A stretch of 64,000 nucleotides of DNA from Candidatus Altimarinota bacterium (GCA_021736215.1 JAIPGI010000002.1:1-64000), one strand, 5' to 3'. Counted from the first letter of the stretch, positions 1-8,495 are shown. Notes: generated by a model from the letters alone, not told the origin. Numbers and translations are program-made.

Positions 1-8
1 GGGGCTTC

Positions 9-24
9 TTTGAACCCGGGATCG
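9..24. repeat. Half copy of the CCCGGG palindromic repeat
   Basis: GAACCCGGGATC followed by GA matches one arm of the dispersed repeat seen whole at 14722-14757, 57834-57869 and 58727-58762. The partner arm is not visible and may lie left of the window. Confidence 0.5.
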
Positions 25-95
25 ACTAATACCAAAAACTCTCCGAATCTCTCAATTTGGGGAAATGGAAAAAGACGGCTTCTTTTTTATATATA

Positions 96-122
96 CTCTC
101 CCCGCTTTTTGAGCGGGGAGAG
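96..122 (-). terminator. Hairpin terminator after the first gene
   Basis: An 11-bp perfect stem (CTCTCCCCGCT at 96-106 with AGCGGGGAGAG at 112-122) lies 40 bases past the stop of the minus-strand gene at 162-704. An A/T-rich run follows on the minus strand, but it is not a clean U-tract. Confidence 0.6.
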
Positions 123-161
123 GGAATTTATAAGTATTCCAATCCTATACAACCTGGTTAA

Positions 162-704
162 TTAACATACCAATGAAGTAGTCAAATTTGCAGAAACTAT
201 GTTTGCTTCGTTATTACCTGAGCTATTGATGTAAACCGCGTTAAAAGAATTATTCGCTGATTTTGTACCTTCATCAAAGTTAAAAGCCGTTGTTGCGTCT
301 GTCATATAGTTAGCTGCATCGTTATTATCTTGAACGATTGCTGCCATGTTTACATCTTCTGTTTGACCTTTATTCTGAATTACCGCCGTCTTAAGAGCAC
401 CTGTTGCACCAATGTTATAAGCCATAGAATTTGTAGCTGCATCGTTATTCAACCTTTGAACGACTGCTGCCATGCTTTCATTGTTTGTACCATCCGCCTG
501 ATTTGCTTCAACTATTCCGGTTAAATTTGAGCTATTCTGATCTGCCGTCAAATTGAGTTGTCCGGTGTCATTATCCAGGTTTACTGCCATCTGCGTTCCG
601 CTTCCGTTTTCAAAGATATCTTCGTTTGCAACTGCTGTAAGTGTAAAGGTAAATCCAATGGCTAACATTGCCGCGATCAAAAATAATGATTTTAACTTTT
701 TCAT
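162..704 (-). CDS. Secreted Asn/Ala-rich protein, possibly curlin-like
   Basis: 180 residues starting with a clear Sec signal peptide (MKKLKSLFLIAAMLAIGFTF, cleavage probably after TAVA-N near residue 27). The mature part is acidic, very rich in Asn, Ala, Thr and Gln, and has one Cys, which is the last residue. Two related segments, MAAVVQRLNNDAATN near residue 78 and MAAIVQDNNDAAN near 119, suggest a short repeat with alternating aliphatic and Gln/Asn residues. That composition recalls curlin or other beta-solenoid subunits, but the spacing does not match the classic curlin motif, so the fold is a guess. A run AAAAAGGAAAAAATC precedes the ATG and could act as ribosome-binding site. The gene stands alone between a 3' hairpin and a palindromic 5' region. 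I do not recognise a named family. Confidence 0.7.
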   Translation of the reverse strand: MKKLKSLFLIAAMLAIGFTFTLTAVANEDIFENGSGTQMAVNLDNDTGQLNLTADQNSSNLTGIVEANQADGTNNESMAAVVQRLNNDAATNSMAYNIGATGALKTAVIQNKGQTEDVNMAAIVQDNNDAANYMTDATTAFNFDEGTKSANNSFNAVYINSSGNNEANIVSANLTTSLVC

Positions 705-736
705 GATTTTTTCCTTTTTATTTGAAATGTTTTTTT

Positions 737-758
737 TGCATTCCTACCTTGGAATGCA
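737..758. promoter_or_regulatory. Inverted repeat upstream of the secreted-protein gene
   Basis: TGCATTCC, six bases, GGAATGCA: 8-bp perfect arms 33 bases before the start codon at 704. It may be an operator or a 5'-UTR hairpin. No factor is assigned. Confidence 0.4.
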
Positions 759-779
759 TTGAATTAATTATAGAACATG

Positions 780-1170
780 AAAATAGGTATTTACAGCAAC
801 CGTCTCGCTCACTCGAAAACCTTGAGACGGGTTGAAACTGAACTCTCCTTCCTACAAAAAATGGAAGGAGGAGATGGGTGAAATATCTACGCTCTAGTCG
901 CCCTCACCACTTTTCAAAACCAAGTGGGGGGCCTAAAGGTAGTTTTCGTCATCGTTCATTGAGCTATAATACATACGCCTCCAATTGTTTATGGTGAAAA
1001 AATGCTCGCTTTCCTAAGGCGAGGGGATAGCCAAAAAAATAAATATATTTAATTAGTTTTTCTCTCTCCTTCTCTCGTCCTTATGGGGGGATACTTAATA
1101 AGTTTTAGAGAAGATGTGGAAATATTTCAGCCGAAACTGAAACACTCAAACATCCTCTCTAAAATATTTT
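780..1170. other. Gene-free region with a series of stem-loops
   Basis: No convincing ORF occurs between 705 and 1408. Stems visible by eye: CCGTCTC/GAGACGG about 800-830, CTCCTTCC 845-852 with GGAAGGAG 863-870, CCACTT 907-912 with AAGTGG 922-927, CTCGC/GCGAG about 1004-1024, and a long imperfect stem TTTTAGAGAAGATGT/ACATCCTCTCTAAAA spanning about 1103-1163 that encloses TTTCAG/CTGAAA. The series could be a structured RNA or decayed palindromic repeats. It lacks the hallmarks of RNase P, tmRNA, SRP or 6S RNA that I know. Confidence 0.3.
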
Positions 1171-1240
1171 CCTAAAAAAGAAGCCGTCATGTAAAAGATC
1201 ATATTTTTGCCTCCGTGCAAATGCCCCCATTAAAAGGGCT

Positions 1241-1270
1241 TTGACAGAAAGTCAAAAAATCTTTTAGGTA
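1241..1270 (+). promoter_or_regulatory. Possible miaB promoter
   Basis: TTGACA at 1241-1246 and TAGGTA at 1265-1270 are spaced by 18 bases. The -35 box lies inside a palindrome TTTGAC-AGAAA-GTCAAA (1240-1256). This would give a leader of about 130 bases for miaB. Confidence 0.4.
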
Positions 1271-1325
1271 AAATTTAACATCCTTTTAAATGTAGGTCAA
1301 GGAAGTTTGGAGAATTATTTACATT

Positions 1326-1410
1326 GGATTCGAACTTGGGGGAGCTTTGAGTTCGAATCCTGAATGCGGGTTTGATTTTTTTTTGAAATTCAGCAGTATG
1401 CGACCCGCAT
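1326..1410 (+). promoter_or_regulatory. miaB leader hairpins, one covering the start codon
   Basis: Two stems lie in the leader. GGATTCGAACT (1326-1336) pairs perfectly with AGTTCGAATCC (1350-1360). ATGCGGGT (1364-1371) pairs with ACCCGCAT (1403-1410), and the second arm contains the first two bases of the miaB ATG. No Shine-Dalgarno sequence is visible. If the second stem forms, it would hide the start codon. Confidence 0.4.
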
Positions 1411-2773
1411 GCAGACCTATTCAATTAAGACTTTTGGTTGTCAGATGAACTACTCGGATTCTGAAAGAGTGGCAGCAGTATTAGAACAATGTGGATTTGT
1501 GAAAGCACACCAAGATCAAGCTCCGGACCTACAAATTGTCAATACTTGCTCGGTGCGCCAAAGATCGGAAGACAAAGCTTATGGATTCATAGTCAGTACA
1601 AAAAAAAACTGCCCTGAGACAATTGTGGCGGTCACGGGTTGTATGGTGCGTCAGACGGGAGATCGATCGAGTTCTCAAGATGAATTGCTTCGTTATGACC
1701 CAGTGGACGTTGTTTTCCGCATTGAAGATGTCGCTCGGCTTCCGAAACTTTTGGAATCACGATTCCCAACACATGATTTTTCGTCGTATTTCCAACATCT
1801 CCAAATCCCGGGATCGGGGTGTTTGGATCCCGGGATTGACTCTGAAGCAAATTACTTCAATGTCGTCCCCAAGGTAGAGAACAAGACCCAAGTTTTTGTC
1901 CCCATTATGCAGGGATGTGATAAGTTCTGCACTTACTGCATTGTTCCGTATACACGAGGAAGAGAAAGTTCCCGCCCGATGGAAGATATTTTTTCTGAGT
2001 GTGAGCGCCATGTTGTTAACGGGGCGCTTGAAATTACTCTTTTGGGACAGAATGTGAATTCTTATACGGATAATGGTAAAAAATGTTTTTCAGAACTTTT
2101 ACGAAAAATAGATACCCTTCATACCAAAGGACTTTCTCGTTTGAGATTTACTTCTGCGCATCCGCAGGATTTTACCGACGATGTTATCGATGTGCTGGCA
2201 AAAATGAAAACATCTTGTCCCTATATTCATCTACCTGTGCAGCACGGGGCAAATCGAGTTCTGCGTGCCATGAATAGGAACTATACCGTAGAGAAATATG
2301 AAAGCATTGTTTACAAAATCAGAAAAGCTATCCCTGATGCGATTCTTGCTACGGATATAATTGTTGGATTTCCAGGCGAAACGGAGAGTGATTTTCAGGA
2401 ACTTTTGGATTTCGCCAAACGAATAGAGTTTGATTTTTCCTACACGGCTATTTTTTCTCCTCGTCGCAATACTCCGGCAAGCCGGATGCAAAAAGATTTT
2501 ATATCGCTCGATGAGAAACGAGGGCGTTTTCATCGACTCGATGATGTTGTGAAAAAAACAGCATTTGCTCATCGAGACTTATTTCTCAATAAAGATGTAC
2601 AAATATTGGTTGAGACATCTCTTCCCCAAAAAAATGGACTTCAACTTAATGGAGGAAGGAGCCGTGAGTTTTTTGAAGTATATTTCGAATCAGGACGAAA
2701 CTTTATTGGGCGAGAAGTAAATGTTTGTATCACTGGACGAAAAGGGTATGTACTTGAGGGAGAGGCACAGTAA
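1409..2773 (+). CDS. miaB: tRNA-2-methylthio-N6-isopentenyladenosine synthase MiaB
   Basis: 454 residues, full length for the methylthiotransferase family. The N-terminal UPF0004 domain has the three cluster-binding Cys (FGCQMN, NTCSVR, GCMV). The radical-SAM motif CDKFCTYC (C-x3-C-x2-C) lies near residue 171, followed by PYTRGRE, and a TRAM-like domain ends the protein. MiaB adds a methylthio group to i6A37 of tRNAs reading UNN codons, using SAM and two 4Fe-4S clusters. Start is the first ATG; there is no in-frame alternative upstream. Oddity: between the UPF0004 and radical-SAM domains a 12-bp-arm palindrome (1804-1837) is inserted in frame and encodes about a dozen extra residues around IPGSGCLDPGID. 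MiaB and not RimO or MtaB is favoured by the CxxxCxxC context, but homologue comparison would settle it. Confidence 0.9.
   Translation: MQTYSIKTFGCQMNYSDSERVAAVLEQCGFVKAHQDQAPDLQIVNTCSVRQRSEDKAYGFIVSTKKNCPETIVAVTGCMVRQTGDRSSSQDELLRYDPVDVVFRIEDVARLPKLLESRFPTHDFSSYFQHLQIPGSGCLDPGIDSEANYFNVVPKVENKTQVFVPIMQGCDKFCTYCIVPYTRGRESSRPMEDIFSECERHVVNGALEITLLGQNVNSYTDNGKKCFSELLRKIDTLHTKGLSRLRFTSAHPQDFTDDVIDVLAKMKTSCPYIHLPVQHGANRVLRAMNRNYTVEKYESIVYKIRKAIPDAILATDIIVGFPGETESDFQELLDFAKRIEFDFSYTAIFSPRRNTPASRMQKDFISLDEKRGRFHRLDDVVKKTAFAHRDLFLNKDVQILVETSLPQKNGLQLNGGRSREFFEVYFESGRNFIGREVNVCITGRKGYVLEGEAQ
1804..1837. repeat. Palindromic repeat inside miaB
   Basis: AATCCCGGGATC (1804-1815) and GATCCCGGGATT (1826-1837) form a perfect 12-bp stem with a 10-base loop. 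The core CCCGGG arms match the repeats at 14722-14757, 57834-57869 and 58727-58762. The insertion keeps the miaB frame and lies in an interdomain linker. Confidence 0.85.
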
Positions 2774-2881
2774 ATTTTAAATTTACAATTTGCAATTGCT
2801 TATTTCCAATTTTTAATATCCAAATTTCCCAAACCAACGATTGAAAATCGGCAATGGACAATGGGAAATGGAAAATATTTT

Positions 2882-3469
2882 TTAATTCACACACGCTTCG
2901 TCTTGAGCCTTTCCTTTCTTCATTTCAACGAAACAACCGTAAGGATTATTATTTTTTTGGCAGTATCCTTCATATTCCTTCGTATCAGGATTCATCCTGC
3001 CTAGACATTTTCCATAACAATCTTCGCTATTTTCACAGGATTTTCCTGCATCTGGATAAGGCTTGAGGCAGAGATAACTTCGCTCTGCATTTTGTCCTCG
3101 GATCCAACTACCTCCTTCATTGCGGCAGGTTTCTCCGTCGTCGTAAGAGATAGCCTCCTCTTCAGTAGGAATATCCTGTGGTGCTGGTGTTATATCGGGA
3201 GAATCTTCTTTTTCTTCTACTGTTTTATCAGAACTTAGTGCATTTTTGAGGGAATCTAAAAGGGATGTTTTTTCAGTTTCCTTAGTTGTTTTCTCTTTTA
3301 TTTCATCAGATTTTGTTGTCGGAGGGAGAATGGCTTTGTCCACAACTTCTCCTTGTTGTACGGGAGGAGTTTTCTGGGTATTATCACTGGCTCTTTGTGG
3401 GGCTGCTCCACACCCAAAAAGAATCTCAGACGTCAATAAAACACCGAAAACGAAACTTATTTTTTTCAT
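2882..3469 (-). CDS. Cys-rich lipoprotein
   Basis: 195 residues. An N-terminal lipoprotein signal ends in LFGC at residue 20. A Ser/Thr/Glu-rich linker of about 90 residues follows. The C-terminal 80 residues hold eight or so Cys, with a pattern like DAGKSCENSEDCYGKC; this small disulfide-type module recurs in secreted proteins of many bacteria. It is probably anchored outside the cytoplasmic membrane. It is the last gene of a minus-strand operon after the O-antigen ligase-like and DUF4012 genes, with 9 bases between the DUF4012 stop and this start. Function unknown; the operon suggests a role at the cell surface. Confidence 0.7.
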   Translation of the reverse strand: MKKISFVFGVLLTSEILFGCGAAPQRASDNTQKTPPVQQGEVVDKAILPPTTKSDEIKEKTTKETEKTSLLDSLKNALSSDKTVEEKEDSPDITPAPQDIPTEEEAISYDDGETCRNEGGSWIRGQNAERSYLCLKPYPDAGKSCENSEDCYGKCLGRMNPDTKEYEGYCQKNNNPYGCFVEMKKGKAQDEACVN

Positions 3470-3478
3470 GGTAACTTT

Positions 3479-5269
3479 TTATTTTTCTTGTTGAAACTCT
3501 ACCACAGCTCGGAAATCACTGTCAATGAGATTTTGAGGACGTCCAATATTTTGAGTTTCGGCACGGAATTTTCCTTTGACATCAGTTGAAATAGTAGATA
3601 AAAAAGAGGTTTTGTCTCTCCCCGGAGTTCCAGATAATTGTAGGAAATATGGTCTCCATCCAACACTGCCTCGATGGATTTTGGTTTCATATTCTACTCG
3701 AGCATGAATTGTTTCTCCCGGTCCTACGAAAAGTGGAATTTCCAAAATTCGAAAATTTTTATCTGGACTGATATCGCCTCCCAGTTCTCCTGAAGGATTT
3801 TGGTAATCAAGGATTTTGCTTTCTTTTGGGATATATGCTCGAAGAATGGTTCGATTTTGTCCAGCTCCGAGCTTCCAGAGGATTTCCTCGGTGAGAAGAT
3901 CCTTGAGATTTTGCGACCAAGTATTCTCTCCTAGAAGGCGAGAAATTTCTCCAGAGGCGAGAGCATGTGTTCGTGTGATATCTAATGAGTTTTTTACCGT
4001 TCCATCAGCATAAACTTCACTGTCATGCCAGAGTTTTGTCCATACAAATTTTTCAGATTTATTGGCTCCTACCGAAATAAAATCCAAAGCAACAAAATTA
4101 TCTGCTTCATTTTTTTGTCTCAATTGACCATCAATACCCCATTTTTCAAAAAGCTTTTGTAGATTGGAATTTTGAGAATGCGCGAGAATGTTTTTTTCGG
4201 TGATGAATTTCTGCCAATCCAAATTCAAAAGTTCGGAGGCATGAACATTTTGGAAATTTTTTGAGGAACCAAGTTCTTCCGCAAAAATCATTACAGGTTG
4301 TTTGGTATCAAATCGACCACTTACTTTGGCTTCCACAAGAAATTGAAGCACTAAGTCGAAATTATATTCATCGAGTTTTACATTCCATTTCTGCAGAGTT
4401 ATGGGGCCTGTGAGATGTAATATCTCTCGAATCACATTCATATTTATCGCGAGAACCGTATTTGGAACTTTTTCATCAATGCTCTCGAAAAATGATCGGT
4501 AATGATTGCTACTTTCCTTGAAATCAAGCCAAAAATTTGCATCACGCAAAGAAATTGTTTGAGATAGGTCGTGAAAAAATTGAGGTGCTGGAATTTGCGC
4601 TTCTAACGGAATTTCCCGATCAAGAGCATACACATCCGAGAACTTCCACTGGATTTCTTCTGGTGTGAAATCAACGAGAATCATACTTCCAACAAATCCT
4701 CCCGTGGGGCGAGGTTCGTTTTGATTTTGGAGCAGAATAAGAATTCGCGCTTGGTCTTTGCTCAGGGTTTGAAAGATGCGTTCAAATTTCTGCACATCTT
4801 CAAGCCACAGTCTCACGACTTTGAGCGAACGCAAGAAATACTCTCGTTGATCAATAATGTTTTGAGGGAGAAGAAAATCGGGAATGGAGTTGGTGTTTTC
4901 TTCTATGGTTTCTAGAGATGCATCTATTCTCTCGAGAGAAGAAAATAGTTCGAAAAAAGTTTCTGTTTTTAATTTCTCATCGAGCAAATGTTCGCTGATT
5001 TGCTGTATAGTGTTTAATTCGTCCGCAATAGTGTTCACTTCTAAAAGTGCATTCTTGATTCGGGAAACAGGATAAACAGATGGAAGGGCTTCGGCCTCAT
5101 GACTTATTTCTTTCCATTTTTGTACATCAAATTGTGCTTCTTGAATTTTTGTTCCAATATCAAAAATACTTGCTTTAAGCTCATTGGTTATTTCTTCTTT
5201 TTGAATAGAAATCATTAGGAGACCTCCTCCTACTAAAAATATAAATGCCCAGAGGAATCCTTTTTTCAT
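3479..5269 (-). CDS. DUF4012 membrane-anchored protein
   Basis: 596 residues. One N-terminal membrane anchor (residues about 5-22) precedes a large extracytoplasmic part. The DUF4012 signature is clear near residue 180: LLQNQNEPRPTGGFVGSM. DUF4012 proteins are usual in CPR bacteria and Gram-positives next to polysaccharide genes; their biochemical role is unknown. The start ATG overlaps the stop of the upstream O-antigen ligase-like gene by four bases (5266-5269), which suggests coupled translation. The overlap and the shared strand make a role in surface glycan processing or display likely, but that is inference. Confidence 0.8.
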   Translation of the reverse strand: MKKGFLWAFIFLVGGGLLMISIQKEEITNELKASIFDIGTKIQEAQFDVQKWKEISHEAEALPSVYPVSRIKNALLEVNTIADELNTIQQISEHLLDEKLKTETFFELFSSLERIDASLETIEENTNSIPDFLLPQNIIDQREYFLRSLKVVRLWLEDVQKFERIFQTLSKDQARILILLQNQNEPRPTGGFVGSMILVDFTPEEIQWKFSDVYALDREIPLEAQIPAPQFFHDLSQTISLRDANFWLDFKESSNHYRSFFESIDEKVPNTVLAINMNVIREILHLTGPITLQKWNVKLDEYNFDLVLQFLVEAKVSGRFDTKQPVMIFAEELGSSKNFQNVHASELLNLDWQKFITEKNILAHSQNSNLQKLFEKWGIDGQLRQKNEADNFVALDFISVGANKSEKFVWTKLWHDSEVYADGTVKNSLDITRTHALASGEISRLLGENTWSQNLKDLLTEEILWKLGAGQNRTILRAYIPKESKILDYQNPSGELGGDISPDKNFRILEIPLFVGPGETIHARVEYETKIHRGSVGWRPYFLQLSGTPGRDKTSFLSTISTDVKGKFRAETQNIGRPQNLIDSDFRAVVEFQQEK

Positions 5270-6495
5270 GCTTTATGGTCTAGTATGCCTGCCACAGCCA
5301 TTACGGGGAGGAAAATGAAAGGAAATAGGAGTGAGTTGACGAATATTCCATGAATAAAGAGAGCCGTGAGTCCTGCACAAAATCCAAGGAAAATTTCATT
5401 TTTTTGATACCGATACTGTTTGAAACTTTTCCAGAAAAGAACACTGTAAAAATAGAGAAAAAGTAAAAATCCGAAAATGCCCGTGGTCACCAAAATAGTG
5501 AGATGAGTAGAATCGGATCCTCCTGAAGAAAAATAATTTTCATCTACAATTCCCTCCTCACTTGCGCGATATCTATAGGTATTATAACCGATGCCCATAA
5601 GAGGGTATTTCTTCCATAAATCAAAGCTGCGTTCCCAACTCTGCATTCGCAAAGAGGCTGTCGGATCAATTTCATCAGTATCTTGGAGAACGATAGCCGA
5701 AACCGTTCCCGCGAGCTGTTCGAGACGAGTTTGAGCTCTCTCGCTTGAGGCAATGCCGAGGAGAGAGATGATGGCTCCCACCAAGATGATTTTTGGATCA
5801 CGCCAGAGAAAAAACACAAGTAGTCCCACGACAGCCGCTACGTATCCACTTCGAGAAAAAGTCAGAAAAAGTGCTGTCAAAAAAAGGAGAATCAAAATTC
5901 CGAGAATAATTTTGTTTTTCCTTTGGGGGTTCGCATACCAATGTCCCACCAAAAGAGGCAAAACAAACCCAATAAATCCTGCCATAAAATTTGGGTCAAG
6001 CCATGTCCCCAAAAGCCTACCCGTATGGGGATCAAGTCCGCCTTCGGTAGACCAGGTGGAGATATCGGGGATTAAGAAAAATTGTATAAACCCCAAAAAG
6101 ACAACGGTGCTTGCAATAATAAAAAAGTTTTTCCAAAACCTCTCTTGGGCCCCGTTTTTGGAGAAGAGTGAAAATAAATCTGATGCTGCCCACCCAAAAA
6201 CGAGAAATGACGCGAATCTCAAGAGATAGGCACTGGATAAGAATATTTCTTTTATCGGAAGATCGCTACTTCCCCACAGCAGTGTTATCGTTGCAAAAAG
6301 AAGAAACATTCCTCCTGATTTTATAAATGAAGCCTTGGGAAATCCTCGATCCACAACGATTTTTTGAAAAATCCATGTTATCGAAAAAATCGGCAAAATA
6401 ATGTCTGTTGCCAATATCCCCGCACCTCCAATGGGAAGGCGAAGGAGTAACCCTGGTATCAAAAGCACAAGGCAAAACCAGAAAAAGGCTTTCAT
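5266..6495 (-). CDS. O-antigen ligase/polymerase-like membrane protein (Wzy_C)
   Basis: 409 residues from ATG 6495, with about ten membrane segments. The central region LLGTWLDPNFMAGFIGF, the loop TFSRSGYVAA and the later large extracytoplasmic loop with MGIGYNTYRY and DSTHLTIL are typical of the O-antigen ligase/Wzy_C superfamily, which joins or polymerises lipid-linked glycans at the membrane. The frame stays open to a TTG at 6531, but TTGTAT there is better read as a -35 box: TACAAT follows after 16 bases and ends 8 bases before the ATG. First gene of a three-gene operon with the DUF4012 protein and the lipoprotein. Confidence 0.8.
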   Translation of the reverse strand: MKAFFWFCLVLLIPGLLLRLPIGGAGILATDIILPIFSITWIFQKIVVDRGFPKASFIKSGGMFLLFATITLLWGSSDLPIKEIFLSSAYLLRFASFLVFGWAASDLFSLFSKNGAQERFWKNFFIIASTVVFLGFIQFFLIPDISTWSTEGGLDPHTGRLLGTWLDPNFMAGFIGFVLPLLVGHWYANPQRKNKIILGILILLFLTALFLTFSRSGYVAAVVGLLVFFLWRDPKIILVGAIISLLGIASSERAQTRLEQLAGTVSAIVLQDTDEIDPTASLRMQSWERSFDLWKKYPLMGIGYNTYRYRASEEGIVDENYFSSGGSDSTHLTILVTTGIFGFLLFLYFYSVLFWKSFKQYRYQKNEIFLGFCAGLTALFIHGIFVNSLLFPFIFLPVMAVAGILDHKA

Positions 6496-6503
6496 CAGTG
6501 GCG

Positions 6504-6531
6504 ATTGTACGGATTTTATGGTGAAATACAA
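6504..6531 (-). promoter_or_regulatory. Promoter of the surface-glycan operon, leaderless type
   Basis: Minus-strand TTGTAT (6531-6526), 16 bases, TACAAT (6509-6504), then 8 bases to ATG 6495. Initiation about 7 bases past the -10 box falls on the start codon. Confidence 0.7.
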
Positions 6532-6653
6532 AAAATGTAGAAGTGTTGAGTGTAATGCTCCTACTAATTTTAAAAAGAGAACGCTCCCCTGACCACAAGT
6601 TCATTTCTCTTATCATTCAGATCGAAATGTCGGAATCTTGTTATCAAATGCAG

Positions 6654-6687
6654 ATACCGGTATTCCGCCTTGGTTGGGAACCGGTAT
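6654..6687. repeat. ATACCGGT inverted repeat
   Basis: ATACCGGT (6654-6661) and ACCGGTAT (6680-6687), followed by GACAAAA. It resembles the other short palindromes of the window. The rest of 6532-6740 shows no gene. Confidence 0.5.
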
Positions 6688-6749
6688 GACAAAAAAAACA
6701 GAAATAACTACTCACTTGCGACTCAGGAATAATTACCTTTAAAAAAGTA

Positions 6750-6778
6750 TTGACAAATAATGAAATTCGGATTAAAAA
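6750..6778 (+). promoter_or_regulatory. Promoter of a candidate small RNA
   Basis: TTGACA (6750-6755), 17 bases, TAAAAA (6773-6778). The predicted start at 6781-6785 coincides with the first base of a long stem at 6781. Confidence 0.55.
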
Positions 6779-6780
6779 AT

Positions 6781-6946
6781 GGTCCGTTCTTTACTTTGCT
6801 TTAGGTGTATTAATAATGAGACAGTGCTCTCGAATACAATACGGTAGTAAAGAACAGACCAGGTTCAAGGGGGAGAACACGATACGCATGTATTATGTTT
6901 GCTGATGATGATTCGTTATTGCAAATAGGTTCTCCCCCTATTTTTA
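6781..6946 (+). ncRNA. Candidate two-hairpin small RNA
   Basis: About 165 bases without an ORF. Stem 1 pairs GGTCCGTTCTTTACT (6781-6795) with AGTAAAGAACAGACC (6846-6860), one wobble. Stem 2 pairs AGGGGGAGAAC (6868-6878) with GTTCTCCCCCT (6929-6939) and is followed by ATTTTTACTTT, so it can end this RNA. A consensus promoter lies directly upstream. On the other strand stem 2 lies just past the glnA stop at 6949 and may serve as its terminator too. It is neither a single long hairpin, as 6S RNA would be, nor an SRP RNA by motif. Function unknown. Confidence 0.5.
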
Positions 6947-6948
6947 CT

Positions 6949-8412
6949 TTAGAAATCATGCCAGAGGATCTGGTTTGTAATTTCGTGGTGGTGGATAACT
7001 TCTCCGCGTTTAATTTTTTTACCGAGTTCTCGTGGACTGCGGTGTGAGATTTCTTGTTTGAGAGCGAAGTATTTTCCGTGTTCCCTCTCGCCAAGAATAC
7101 GTTTCATAAAGCTCGATTTTTCAAAAGCACTAAGTGCATCATAAATAGTGGGCCAGAGTTTTTTGATAACTCGACTGGCAACCATTTTTTCCATGGCTTT
7201 ATATTCTTTTTCCGAGGCAAATGACCCGCTCAATCCTGCATGAAGAATGCTAAAGAGAGATAGATACGGATGAGCATCGGGAGAGACTGACCGAACTTCA
7301 ATACGAGCAGATTTTTCATTTCCTAGCGGGATACGAATCATAGAACCGCGATCACAGGCAGAGTATTTCATCTCATTGGGGGCTTCGAAATTCGGATCAA
7401 GTCTTCTGTAAGAATTAACACTTGGACAAATCGTGAGACAAAGTTCTGGGGCATAAAGAAGAACTCCTGTGATAAATTTTTTCGCAAATTCAGAGATGTG
7501 ATCCTTGGACTTGGCATCATAAAAGATATTTTTTCCTTTTTGGTTCACACTTATATTGGTATGCATGCCTGATCCATTGATTCCCGTTACGGGCTTTGGG
7601 AGGAAGCAAGCCGTATGTCCCATCATTTTTGCTACCTGCCGAGCGGTGAGTTTATAGAGCATTACTTCGTCACAAGCCGTTAGAAGTTCGCAGTATCGAT
7701 AATTGATTTCAAATTGTGAGGGGGCAACTTCGCCGTGATCTTTTTCATTTTCAAATCCCAAAGCACGCTGAACTTCAGCTACTTTATCAATGAATTGACG
7801 CATTTCGTCTTGCGGTAATGCATTGAAGTATCCTCCCTTCGTTACCAGCTCAAACCCTTTTTCTTCTTGGAATGTTTGTTCGCTGTCAGTTCCTCGAAAT
7901 AAGAAACCTTCGATTTCTGGAGCCATAAAAGCGGTGAATCCTTTTTTATCGAGTTCTTGAAGATATTGAAATAATCGACCTCGGAAATCTCCCGCAAAAA
8001 ATGATCCATCGTGATTACAAACAAATCCAAACATCAAAACCTTTCCCGCTCCAAAAACATCCGAAGGCAAAATCCTAAAAGAATTCCAGTCGGGCTTGAG
8101 TCGCAAGTCCGACATATTGAGCTCCGTGAATCCCTTGATAGAGGATCCATCAAATGTGAGATTCTCATAGGAAGAAAGGAAATACTTTTTGTCATAATCG
8201 AGCATGTGAAGCTTCCCTTCAAGGTCTGTGAAAGCGAGTGTGATGGCTTTGACATGGGCTTCGTCGGATAAATATTTTTCTACTTTTTTTTGCATAAAGC
8301 TCTCAGATTTTCCACTGGCAGACAATTGTTTAATTTCTAGATTTTGTTTTTCGAGTTCTGCATAAGAAAGTTCGAGGAAATTTCGAAGTTCAGAAGGATT
8401 GGCGGCGTTCAT
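6949..8412 (-). CDS. glnA: Glutamine synthetase
   Basis: 487 residues from ATG 8412. It makes glutamine from glutamate, ammonia and ATP. Catalytic landmarks: TFDGSSIKGF, PEIEGFLF, HGEVAPSQFEINY, NGSGMHTN, NSYRRLDPNFEAP and RIEVRSVSPDAHPYL, in the order of a type I enzyme. About 70 residues precede the usual N-terminal domain and look helical. The C-terminus ends ITNQILWHDF and lacks the Tyr adenylylation motif of enterobacterial enzymes, so control is probably transcriptional. An upstream TTG at 8451 would add 13 residues, but TTGAAA there makes a plausible -35 box. It is divergent from a TrmB-type regulator with a perfect palindrome between them. Confidence 0.9.
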   Translation of the reverse strand: MNAANPSELRNFLELSYAELEKQNLEIKQLSASGKSESFMQKKVEKYLSDEAHVKAITLAFTDLEGKLHMLDYDKKYFLSSYENLTFDGSSIKGFTELNMSDLRLKPDWNSFRILPSDVFGAGKVLMFGFVCNHDGSFFAGDFRGRLFQYLQELDKKGFTAFMAPEIEGFLFRGTDSEQTFQEEKGFELVTKGGYFNALPQDEMRQFIDKVAEVQRALGFENEKDHGEVAPSQFEINYRYCELLTACDEVMLYKLTARQVAKMMGHTACFLPKPVTGINGSGMHTNISVNQKGKNIFYDAKSKDHISEFAKKFITGVLLYAPELCLTICPSVNSYRRLDPNFEAPNEMKYSACDRGSMIRIPLGNEKSARIEVRSVSPDAHPYLSLFSILHAGLSGSFASEKEYKAMEKMVASRVIKKLWPTIYDALSAFEKSSFMKRILGEREHGKYFALKQEISHRSPRELGKKIKRGEVIHHHEITNQILWHDF

Positions 8413-8422
8413 GAGAGAGGGG

Positions 8423-8451
8423 GTTATGGAATAACAATTGGTATTTTTCAA
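8423..8451 (-). promoter_or_regulatory. Possible glnA promoter
   Basis: Minus-strand TTGAAA (8451-8446), 17 bases, CATAAC (8428-8423), then 10 bases to ATG 8412. The -10 box is weak. Confidence 0.4.
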
Positions 8452-8495
8452 ATCTCTTGAAGCAAAGGCAATTGTTTTTTCTTTTAAAAACTTGA

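Noticed and set aside
330..762. Plus-strand ORFs over the first gene
   Set aside because: They are antisense to a gene with a clear signal peptide and have no start signals.
780..1170. RNase P RNA or tmRNA
   Set aside because: No GAGGAAAGUCC-type P4 core, no tRNA-like ends and no tag frame on either strand.
6781..6946. 6S or SRP RNA
   Set aside because: 6S would be one long hairpin with a central bubble; here two independent stems are seen. The SRP GGAAG...AGCA-type core is missing.
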